Below are positions 32,417 to 39,234 of a stretch of DNA of 41,174 bases, one piece after another. Position numbers and translations under genes: made by a program. The stretch is from assembly GCA_004294945.1 (NCBI GenBank), contig SHOL01000004.1:1-41174 (forward strand), read 5' to 3'. Position 1 is the first letter of the stretch; every line of letters starts with the position of its first letter. The notes below the pieces were generated by a model. It made no database searches. It was not told the DNA's origin and saw only the letters and a list, made by a program, of their open reading frames with translations. The stretch comes from Treponema sp. (lineage in GTDB: Bacteria; Spirochaetota; Spirochaetia; Treponematales; Treponemataceae).

Positions 32417-34618
32417 TCACGATACGATGTTTTTTTCCATGACGCCGTCATCGCGAACCAAAAGGTTCATCACGCCGAACGCGCCGAAGACAATAATAAT
32501 TAGAGTCGTGGCAAGCACGCTCGCAAGCCCGAACCGCAAGTTTTCCGAAAAGTTATAGATTTGCACGGTCAGGTGATACCAGCGCGCCGAAATCAGGAAA
32601 ATAATCGCAGACACGGCAGTCATCGAACGGACGAAGGTGTACGACATGCTCGAAATGAACGACGGCCGCAGGATCGGAAGCACAATCGTGCGGAACACTG
32701 TGGCCGTATCCGCGCCGAGATCCTGCGCCGACTCTTCGATGGAGGGATCGACCTGGCGAAGATTCGCGACGCCCCCTTCGAGGCCGACCGGAAGTTCGCG
32801 GATTACATAGTTGATCACGATAATCGCCGCGGTGCCCACCAGAATGAGCGGGGGCTTGTTAAACGCCAGAATGTAGGAAATGCCGAGCAGGGTTCCGGGA
32901 ATCGCAAACGGAGTCATCATCGTCGCTTCCAGAATCCGTTTGCCGATGAAGGATTTTCGCACCAGAATGAGTGCGCCGACCATCGAAAGAATTCCGGCAA
33001 TCGGAGTTGCTAGGGCAGCGAGCGTGACGGTGTCGAAAATAGCTTTCTTTCCGCGAGACAGGGCTTCAAAAATATTATCAAGCGTGAAGCTGTAATCTAT
33101 ACCCCAGTTCCGGACAAAGCACCCAGCGACAATCGTTGCATAGAGCGCGACGATCAGCGTAAGGATCAGCACTACCAGACCCGTCAAAATCCTGCGGACG
33201 CCGGGGGAGGCAAGCTCGGTAAGGCGGCTTGAAGGCTTGCCCGTAACCGTGACGAAGCTTTTCTTCGAAACCCAGTAGCGCTGGGCGAGGAAGGCGGTAA
33301 GCGTGGGCAAAAGGAGCATGACCGAAAGAGCTGCGCCGCCGCCGAGGTCGTTGCGCCCGGTGACTTCCATATACGCTTCCACAGACAGAACGCGGAAGTC
33401 TCCCGCAAGCAGCAGGGGGTTCGCGAAGTCCGCCAGGCTGTTGGTGAAGACAAGAAGCCAGGCGCTCAGGACTCCCGGCATCGCAAGAGGAAGCGTGATC
33501 GTCGTGAACGTCTTGAAGCGTCCGGCCGAGAGATCGAGCGCCGCGTCTTCCTGGGTCGAGTCGATCGATTTGAGAACTCCGGACATGGTCATATATGCTA
33601 TCGGGAACATGCTGATCGTCTGGACGATCACAAGGCCGTCCAGCCCGTAGATGCTGAAATTGGAAAGCCCGAGAAGCTGTCTGGTGATGAGTCCGTTGTT
33701 TCCCGCAAGCAGGATGACGGACAGGGTGAGCGAAAAAGGCGGCGAAATAACCGGCAGCGTCGCAAAGGCGTTTGCCAGTTTCTTGCCGCGCATGGACGTG
33801 CGGTTCACTGTAAAGGCGAAAAGAAAACCGATCAGGGTGGAGACGGTCGCTGTGAGCACGCCGAGCAGCATGCTGCCGCCGAAGGCGCGGAGGTAGTCGC
33901 CACCGAGAACGCGCTTCCACACGTCGAGGGAGAAATGCCCCTGCGACATGACCGTCAGGCGGAAGGTCTCGAACAGGGGATACGCGATGAACACGAAGGC
34001 GATCACCGCAAGGATAATGATTGCGAAGGCGGAGATACGGTCGCGGGCAAAGGCGACGACAAGCCAGATAACCGAGAAGAGCGCGAGGACGCCGACGGCG
34101 AAGATCAGGAGAATGCGGTCAAAGTCCTTGAAGGCTCCCGATTCCCGGGTGATCATCAGAATGCCGACAATGTCGGTTTCGTCGTCGTTCAGAAGCGGTT
34201 TGAAGGTCACATTCGTTTTGAGTCCCTCAAGCTCGAAGGTTTTAGCGGTGGTGTACGGCTCGAAATAGTATGCACTGTCGAGTCCTTTAACGAATTCGGG
34301 ATCGGAACTGTTTGCCGCCCAGAATTGTGCAAGCGCCGGTTCCGCGTCTACCGGCTTATACGTGCCGGTATCGGGGTCGACGGAAATGAAGGTTACCTGT
34401 TCGCCCTCAAGGGTTTTCTTTGAGGATTCAAGCCATCCGGAAATATCGGCAGGGTCCAGGGGGGCTGTCCCGACAAACAGGTCGACCTGTTTGGCCTGCA
34501 TTCCGTCCACGATCCCGATAAACGCCTTGCGGATGGTCAGGAAAACCCATGCATCCGCGCAGGCGAACACCGTGAACGCGGCGGCGAAAACAAACAGTTT
34601 TTTCCGCGCGTTCGTCAT
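32417..34618 (-). CDS. Fused two-domain ABC permease with extracytoplasmic N-terminal region
   Basis: A 733-residue protein with GAGGTAA before ATG 34618. One N-terminal helix (about 8-30) is followed by a soluble stretch of about 140 residues (31-170) that would lie outside the membrane and contains strands such as GEQVTFISVDPDTGTYKPVD and DDETDIVGILMITRES. Two more helices (about 175-222) lead into two BPD_transp_1 permease halves, each with an EAA-type loop (SIDSTQEDAALDLSAG and VDPSIEESAQDLGAD). FbpB/AfuB-like fused permeases are known, but this outer segment is extra and could sense the ligand or contact the binding protein. It is the middle gene of the transporter operon. Confidence 0.87.
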   Translation of the reverse strand: MTNARKKLFVFAAAFTVFACADAWVFLTIRKAFIGIVDGMQAKQVDLFVGTAPLDPADISGWLESSKKTLEGEQVTFISVDPDTGTYKPVDAEPALAQFWAANSSDPEFVKGLDSAYYFEPYTTAKTFELEGLKTNVTFKPLLNDDETDIVGILMITRESGAFKDFDRILLIFAVGVLALFSVIWLVVAFARDRISAFAIIILAVIAFVFIAYPLFETFRLTVMSQGHFSLDVWKRVLGGDYLRAFGGSMLLGVLTATVSTLIGFLFAFTVNRTSMRGKKLANAFATLPVISPPFSLTLSVILLAGNNGLITRQLLGLSNFSIYGLDGLVIVQTISMFPIAYMTMSGVLKSIDSTQEDAALDLSAGRFKTFTTITLPLAMPGVLSAWLLVFTNSLADFANPLLLAGDFRVLSVEAYMEVTGRNDLGGGAALSVMLLLPTLTAFLAQRYWVSKKSFVTVTGKPSSRLTELASPGVRRILTGLVVLILTLIVALYATIVAGCFVRNWGIDYSFTLDNIFEALSRGKKAIFDTVTLAALATPIAGILSMVGALILVRKSFIGKRILEATMMTPFAIPGTLLGISYILAFNKPPLILVGTAAIIVINYVIRELPVGLEGGVANLRQVDPSIEESAQDLGADTATVFRTIVLPILRPSFISSMSYTFVRSMTAVSAIIFLISARWYHLTVQIYNFSENLRFGLASVLATTLIIIVFGAFGVMNLLVRDDGVMEKNIVS

Positions 34619-34621
34619 GTA

Positions 34622-35626
34622 TTACCTCTTTGATCCGATTTCTTTGTTCCAGCGGTCCTTGAGCCGGTCGACGTTCGCCTTGTCGCCGTCCCAGCGGAGG
34701 TCCTGGTTCACGGTCTTGATTTTGTCGATCGCAAATGTATTCGGGTTGGTCGTCGCGATTTTCGATACGGGGATCACATACCAAGTGGCGATCAGATCCT
34801 GGGCTTCCTTGGTCAGAATCCAGTCATAGAGCTTCTTGGCCTGTACCGCTTCTTTTCCGCCCTTGATCAGGGACATCGAGGCAAGTTCGTATCCGGTTCC
34901 TTCGGCCGGAGCGGTAATCACAACTGGAGCTTTCGCGTCGACAATCAGTTTGACCTGGTCGTGGGCATAGCCGATCGCAATCGGAATCTCGCCGATCGCG
35001 ACGCTCTTGCTTGGAGCGGAGCCGGACTTGGTGTACTGGTCGATGTTTGCGTCAAGCTTGCGAAGGTAATCGAACGCTTTTTCCTCGTCTCCGTTGAAAA
35101 CATAGCGCTGCGTGGTGATCAGGTTGTAGGCGGTGCCGGAGGTGAGGGGGCTCGCGACGCGGATCTGTCCCTTATAGACGGGTTTCAGGAGGTCGGCCCA
35201 GGACTGGGGAACCGGCAGACCGAGCGCTTTTGCGCGTTCGGTGTTTGTGACGAAGGTAAGCGGGCCGACATAGAGGCCGATCCAGTAGTTTTCCGGGTCG
35301 CGGTATTGTGCGGGAGTGTTTCCCGCAAGGCGGCTCTTGTATGCTTCGGTAAGACCGGAGGTCTTTGCCATGATGTGGTCGAGTCCGACGCCGCCTACCC
35401 AAATGGATGCCTGGGGATTGGCTTTTTCGGCTTCGAGCCGGGCCACGACTTCGCCGCCGGAGAGGCGGATGAAGTTGACGGTTGTACCTGTTTTTGCTTT
35501 ATACAGGTCGAACAGAGCTTTCGCGAGCGGCTCCTCGAGAGTCGTGTACGCGGAAACGGATTCCTGCGCGAACATGGTTGCCGCGGCGAGAAGCGCAAGA
35601 ACGGCAGTTGCCAGACGCTTTTTCAT
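34622..35626 (-). CDS. Periplasmic binding protein of an AfuA/FbpA-type importer
   Basis: A 334-residue protein with GGAGG spaced well before ATG 35626. A signal peptide ends near MFA-QE (cleavage after A20; no lipobox cysteine). The mature protein is a type-2 substrate-binding fold: SAYTTLEEPLAKALFDLYKA, GGEVVARLEAEKANPQASIWVGG in two parts, TNTERAKALGLPVPQSWADLL, SPLTSGTAYNLI and IGEIPIAIGYAHDQV. Relatives bind ferric iron, hexose phosphates (AfuA) or 2-aminoethylphosphonate. The sequence does not show the Tyr pair of classic ferric-binding proteins clearly, so a phosphorylated ligand is as likely as iron. It is the first gene of the operon with the permease, ATPase and MgtC-family protein. 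Confidence 0.88.
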   Translation of the reverse strand: MKKRLATAVLALLAAATMFAQESVSAYTTLEEPLAKALFDLYKAKTGTTVNFIRLSGGEVVARLEAEKANPQASIWVGGVGLDHIMAKTSGLTEAYKSRLAGNTPAQYRDPENYWIGLYVGPLTFVTNTERAKALGLPVPQSWADLLKPVYKGQIRVASPLTSGTAYNLITTQRYVFNGDEEKAFDYLRKLDANIDQYTKSGSAPSKSVAIGEIPIAIGYAHDQVKLIVDAKAPVVITAPAEGTGYELASMSLIKGGKEAVQAKKLYDWILTKEAQDLIATWYVIPVSKIATTNPNTFAIDKIKTVNQDLRWDGDKANVDRLKDRWNKEIGSKR

Positions 35627-35845
35627 AACATTTCCTCCTTGGAAATTGCAAAAGGTTCGGCGGCGGCATGCCTGACCACGAATCGCTCAACGGGCTGTTC
35701 AGCCTGACGGTCGAAACGCGCTCCCGCACACCGCTCCTTTTAAAGGCTACGCCGGAACATCCGGATACGCAAGATGTAAAACCGGTACTTTTGTTTGAAA
35801 AACAAACCTTTCCTGCTCGCGTGAAACGGTGGAACCATAACAGGC

Positions 35846-35897
35846 GAGCCGATTTCAAAAGTCGGTTACTTATGAAACCGAGTTTTGAAAGAGCCTC
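35846..35897. repeat. Dispersed palindromic repeat, copy 2 (intact)
   Basis: A 52-bp imperfect palindrome. The halves at 35846-35871 and 35878-35897 (with flank) share the core TTTCAAAA(C/G)TCGGTT in opposite orientation. Both halves reappear at 1515-1534 and 1704-1729 with 20/20 and 25/26 identity, in the reverse orientation. It sits directly upstream of the hydrogenase promoter. Confidence 0.8.
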
Positions 35898-35904
35898 AGG
35901 CTCA

Positions 35905-35933
35905 TTGATAAAAACCCTGAATATCGATACAAT
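35905..35933 (+). promoter_or_regulatory. Sigma-70-type promoter of the hydrogenase operon
   Basis: TTGATA (35905-35910), a 17-base spacer and TACAAT (35928-35933) are near consensus, predicting a start near 35940. A second -10-like TATAAT lies at 35952-35957. hydC starts at 35986 with a G-rich ribosome site (TTGGGGGT). Confidence 0.7.
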
Positions 35934-35965
35934 AGTATCGGTATTATTCGATATAATTTTATCGA
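35922..35965. promoter_or_regulatory. Tandem operator, CGATA-N6-TATCG twice
   Basis: Site 1: CGATA 35925-35929 and TATCG 35936-35940, with arms of nine bases and one mismatch (35922-35930/35935-35943), overlapping the -10 box. Site 2: CGATA 35949-35953 and TATCG 35960-35964, arms TCGATA/TATCGA perfect. Both have a six-base centre and they are exactly 24 bp apart. The layout suggests cooperative binding of a dimeric repressor. It does not fit the Rex, Fnr or Fur consensus; an Rrf2-type regulator is one possibility. Confidence 0.65.
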
Positions 35966-35985
35966 CTACATTTTGGGGGTTTTAC

Positions 35986-36456
35986 ATGGCTACAGCGTGC
36001 GGGTTCTCGAACGAACTCAATGCTTTCATCGACGAATGGAAGATGAAGCCCGGCAACCTGATTATGATCCTTCACCGGGTCCAGGAAGAGCAGGGGTTCA
36101 TTTCAAAGGAAGCGGCAACCGAAGTCGCTAACAGGACGGGAAATCCGTTGGCCCGCGTATACGGAACAATGTCTTTCTACCACTTTTTCAAGACGGTCAA
36201 ACCGGGGAAAAACAAGATTTCAGTCTGCCTCGGAACCGCATGCTACCTCAAGGGAGGTCAGGATCTGATAGACGAGGCTAAAAGTCTTCTCGGCCTCGGC
36301 GAACATGAGATCACCACCACCGACGGTCTGTTTACCGTCGAACCGGTGCGCTGCATCGGATGCTGCGGCCTTGCGCCGGTGCTCTCCGTCAACGGCGACG
36401 TCTACGGCAAGCTCACCAAAGACCAGATCGACGGCGTTATCGCCAAGTACAAGTAA
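35986..36456 (+). CDS. hydC: NuoE-like [2Fe-2S] subunit of the NAD-linked [FeFe]-hydrogenase (HydC)
   Basis: 156 residues from ATG 35986; in-frame codons further upstream run through the promoter. An N-terminal helical bundle (LMILHRVQEEQGFISKEAATEVA, in two parts) precedes a thioredoxin-like [2Fe-2S] domain. Cluster ligands are in SVCLGTACYLKGG and RCIGCCGLAPV, giving C-x4-C and C-x3-C spacing as in NuoE/HydC. In bifurcating hydrogenases this subunit passes electrons to the flavin subunit HydB. It is the first gene of the five-gene operon ending at 40977. Confidence 0.93.
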   Translation: MATACGFSNELNAFIDEWKMKPGNLIMILHRVQEEQGFISKEAATEVANRTGNPLARVYGTMSFYHFFKTVKPGKNKISVCLGTACYLKGGQDLIDEAKSLLGLGEHEITTTDGLFTVEPVRCIGCCGLAPVLSVNGDVYGKLTKDQIDGVIAKYK

Positions 36457-36461
36457 GCGTT

Positions 36462-37037
36462 ATGCATTATACGCTGTGTGACATGTTCAGCGACCTGACG
36501 CAAAATGCGATCGAAGCTGGATCATCGATCATCACGGTGGAAATGATCATGACAGATACGACTATTTCGGTATCGATCCGAGACAACGGCAAAGGAATGA
36601 CGGGAGAACAGCTTGCACGCGCAACGGATCCGTTCTACACCGACGGCATCAAGCACCCGGGGCGCAAAGTCGGACTCGGCATACCGTTTTTGATCCAGAC
36701 TGCCGAAACAACAGGCGGAAGCTGGAATATACGGTCGGACAGGGGCAATGGCGCGGACATTCCTTCGGGAACCGCTGTTGACTGCAGTTTCGACCTTACG
36801 AACATCGACACGCCGCCGGTCGGCGATGTCGCCGGATACTTCCGGCATATTCTTTCCTTCGACGGAAGGTATGAACTGATTATTTCGGGAACCTTTCCCG
36901 GAACATCGTTCACCGTCAAACGATCGGAAGTGCTTGACGCTCTCGGGCTCGCGGAACAAGGCTCGTTTACCGACGCCGGTTCGCTCAAGCTCCTCGGCAT
37001 GTATCTGGAATCTTTATTGGAGGCATACTATGGCTAA
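36462..37037 (+). CDS. Hydrogenase-operon GHKL ATPase-domain protein
   Basis: 191 residues from ATG 36462. The GHKL ATP-binding motifs lie at the very N-terminus: FSDLTQNAIEAGS (N15), DNGKGM (D41), ATDPFYT and GRKVGLGIP. A C-terminal part of about 90 residues (from FDLTNIDTPPVGDVAGYFRHIL) has no catalytic motif. There is no dimerisation histidine or sensor domain. Proteins with this exact layout occur between hydC and hydB in Firmicutes hydrogenase operons; their role, perhaps regulation or assembly, is not established. It overlaps the next gene by eight bases. Confidence 0.85.
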   Translation: MHYTLCDMFSDLTQNAIEAGSSIITVEMIMTDTTISVSIRDNGKGMTGEQLARATDPFYTDGIKHPGRKVGLGIPFLIQTAETTGGSWNIRSDRGNGADIPSGTAVDCSFDLTNIDTPPVGDVAGYFRHILSFDGRYELIISGTFPGTSFTVKRSEVLDALGLAEQGSFTDAGSLKLLGMYLESLLEAYYG

Positions 37038-37425
37038 GATGTCCCTTGAGGACCTGCGCAAGATGCGCGAAGCAACCCAGCAGCAGATTAAAAAACGCGA
37101 AACTGACGGAAAAACAGCACAGATTATCGTTGGTATGGGTACCTGCGGCATTGCCGCCGGAGCAAAAGCAACGCTCGATGCATTTGTCAAGGAACTTGAC
37201 GAAAAAGGAATGGGCGGAGAAGTAGTCATCCGTCAGACCGGATGCATGGGCCTTTGCAACAACGAGCCCACTGTTGAAGTTGTCGTACCCGGCATGCCCA
37301 GCATTATCTACGGCGGAGTGAATGCCGCTGTGGCCAAGGGGATTGTCGAGAAGCACCTCATGAAAAAAGAACTGCTCAACGACCGGATTATCGATCGCCC
37401 AGCGGTCGACCTTCTGAAAAAATAA
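37030..37425 (+). CDS. Small thioredoxin-fold (2Fe-2S)-type protein of the hydrogenase operon
   Basis: 131 residues from ATG 37030. After an N-terminal helix (MSLEDLRKMREATQQQIKKR), a thioredoxin-like ferredoxin domain shows VGMGTCGIAAGAKAT and RQTGCMGLCNNEP. Only three cysteines match the usual four-ligand pattern, since the second is replaced in CGIAAGA; the same pattern is seen in relatives, so cluster binding is uncertain. It lies between the HATPase gene and hydB as in clostridial operons and may be an accessory electron carrier or assembly factor. Confidence 0.85.
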   Translation: MAKMSLEDLRKMREATQQQIKKRETDGKTAQIIVGMGTCGIAAGAKATLDAFVKELDEKGMGGEVVIRQTGCMGLCNNEPTVEVVVPGMPSIIYGGVNAAVAKGIVEKHLMKKELLNDRIIDRPAVDLLKK

Positions 37426-37440
37426 AGGAGAGGCAACACA

Positions 37441-39222
37441 ATGGCATATACCCATTACATCCTTGTCTGCGGTGGAACAGGCTGCGAATCCAGCAACGCT
37501 GACGGGATTTACAACAACTTGCTGGCGGAAGCAAAAGCCGCCGGCGTAACCGACAAGGTTCAGATCGTAAAAACAGGATGTTTCGGATTCTGCGAAAAAG
37601 GTCCGATTGTCAAGGTGCTCCCGGAAGACTCGTTCTACGTTGAAGTAAAGCCCGAAGATGCGAAGGAAATCATCAACGAGCAGATTGTCAAGGGTCGCGA
37701 AGTTACCCGGCTCCTGTACAACAAGGAAAAGAGAAGCATAGAGGACGTCGAAGAGATCGAGTTCTACCAGAAACAGCTCCGCATCGTACTGCGCAATTGC
37801 GGCGTCATCAATCCAGAAAGCATCGAAGAATACATTGCCCGCGACGGCTACCTGGCGCTTGAAAGATCGCTGTATGAGCTGACCCCCCAGCAGATTATCG
37901 ACGAAGTGAAAGCCTCCGGCCTTCGCGGACGCGGCGGCGCGGGATTCCCCACCGGTATGAAATGGGAAGCAGGGCTCAAGGCTCAGGGAGACGTCAAGTA
38001 TGTCGTCTGCAACGCTGACGAAGGCGACCCGGGCGCATATATGGACCGTTCTACCATCGAAGGCGACCCCCATTCGATCATCGAAGCCATGACCATTTGC
38101 GGCAAGGCTATCGGCGCTCACCTGGGATTTGTCTACATCCGTGCGGAATACCCCCTCGCCGTAGACCGCCTCAAGATCGCAATGAACCAGGCCCGCGAAT
38201 ACGGACTTCTGGGCAAGAACATCCTCGGCTCGGGCTTTGATTTCGATATCGAAATCCGTCTGGGCGCCGGGGCATTCGTCTGCGGCGAAGAAACCGCTCT
38301 GCTGCGTTCAATCGAAGGAAAGCGCGGCATGCCCACTCCGAAACCCCCGTTTCCCGCACAGTCCGGTCTGTGGGGAAAGCCCACGATCATCAACAACGTT
38401 GAAACCTGGGCAAATATCCCTGTCATTCTGACCAAGGGACCCGAATGGTTCACAAAGATCGGTACCGCCGATTCCAAGGGAACCAAGGTTTTCGCCCTCA
38501 CCGGCAAGGTAAAGAACTCCGGACTGGTTGAAGTTCCCATGGGCACCACCCTCCGCGAAATTGTCTTTGAAATCGGCGGCGGTATCAAGAACGGCAAGAA
38601 GTTCAAGGGCGTCCAGACCGGCGGTCCTTCCGGCGGTATCATTACCGAAGAAGCGCTCGACACACCGATCGACTTCGGCGCCCTGACCAGACTCGGTTCG
38701 ATGATGGGTTCCGGCGGTATGATCGTCATGGATGAAGACGACTGCGTCGTTGACGTTTCCAAGTTCTACATGGAATTCTGCGTGGATGAATCCTGCGGAA
38801 AGTGCTCCCCCTGCCGCATCGGAACACGCCAGATCCACGCAATCCTGGACAAGATTTCCAAGGGCAAGGGAACCATGGATGACCTCGAGAAGATGAAGGA
38901 AATCGGCTTTGCCATGCAAAAGAGCTCGCTGTGCGCGCTCGGGCAGTCGGCGCCGAATCCCACGCTTTCGACGATCAAGAAATTTGAAAAAGAGTATATC
39001 GAGCACATCGTCGACCACAAGTGCGCCGCGGGAAAGTGCAAGCACCTCCTACAGTTCATCATCAACGACAAGTGTATCGGCTGCGGCGCGTGCGCCCGCA
39101 AGTGCCCCGCGACCTGCATCTCCGGCGAAAAGAAGTCGAAACACGTCATCGACCAGACCAAGTGCCTGAAGTGCGGCGAATGCTTCAACACCTGCAAATT
39201 CGGCGCCATCGACAAGAAATAA
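37441..39222 (+). CDS. hydB: NuoF-like flavin subunit of the NAD-linked [FeFe]-hydrogenase (HydB)
   Basis: A 593-residue protein with AAAGGAG upstream. Domains in order: an N-terminal thioredoxin-like [2Fe-2S] domain (C10, C15, C47, C51); the NuoF FMN/NADH-binding core starting with GLRGRGGAGFPTGMKWE and NADEGDPGAYMDR; an SLBB region; the [4Fe-4S] motif ESCGKCSPCRIGTRQ; and two C-terminal [4Fe-4S] ferredoxin motifs (CIGCGACARKCP, CLKCGECFNTC). This is the complete HydB layout of electron-bifurcating or NAD-dependent hydrogenases, and the site of NAD(H) reaction and ferredoxin contact. hydA follows after 12 bases. Confidence 0.96.
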   Translation: MAYTHYILVCGGTGCESSNADGIYNNLLAEAKAAGVTDKVQIVKTGCFGFCEKGPIVKVLPEDSFYVEVKPEDAKEIINEQIVKGREVTRLLYNKEKRSIEDVEEIEFYQKQLRIVLRNCGVINPESIEEYIARDGYLALERSLYELTPQQIIDEVKASGLRGRGGAGFPTGMKWEAGLKAQGDVKYVVCNADEGDPGAYMDRSTIEGDPHSIIEAMTICGKAIGAHLGFVYIRAEYPLAVDRLKIAMNQAREYGLLGKNILGSGFDFDIEIRLGAGAFVCGEETALLRSIEGKRGMPTPKPPFPAQSGLWGKPTIINNVETWANIPVILTKGPEWFTKIGTADSKGTKVFALTGKVKNSGLVEVPMGTTLREIVFEIGGGIKNGKKFKGVQTGGPSGGIITEEALDTPIDFGALTRLGSMMGSGGMIVMDEDDCVVDVSKFYMEFCVDESCGKCSPCRIGTRQIHAILDKISKGKGTMDDLEKMKEIGFAMQKSSLCALGQSAPNPTLSTIKKFEKEYIEHIVDHKCAAGKCKHLLQFIINDKCIGCGACARKCPATCISGEKKSKHVIDQTKCLKCGECFNTCKFGAIDKK

Positions 39223-39234
39223 GGAGAAAGGCGA

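Larger units (their letters stand above)
35627..35985. other. 359-base divergent intergenic region before the hydrogenase operon
   Basis: The left part (35627-35845) is the untranslated leader of the minus-strand transporter operon; a small inverted repeat gtttg-aaaaa-caaac lies near 35800, and I see no known riboswitch or clear promoter. The right part holds the second copy of the dispersed repeat (35846-35897), a short palindrome gagcctcaggctc (35891-35903), and the hydrogenase promoter with two operators. Open codons upstream of hydC in this region are not coding. Confidence 0.7.

Noticed and set aside
35922-35965. Rex, Fnr or Fur box at the hydrogenase promoter
   Set aside because: The half-sites CGATA/TATCG with a six-base centre do not match TTGTGA-N6-TCACAA, TTGAT-N4-ATCAA or the Fur consensus.
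35668-35985. In-frame extension of hydC by 106 codons upstream
   Set aside because: It runs through the dispersed repeat, the promoter and the operators, and NuoE homology begins at ATG 35986.
36985-38121. Open frame of 378 codons on the minus strand opposite the small Fe-S protein and hydB
   Set aside because: Both sense-strand genes carry intact motifs; the antisense frame has none.
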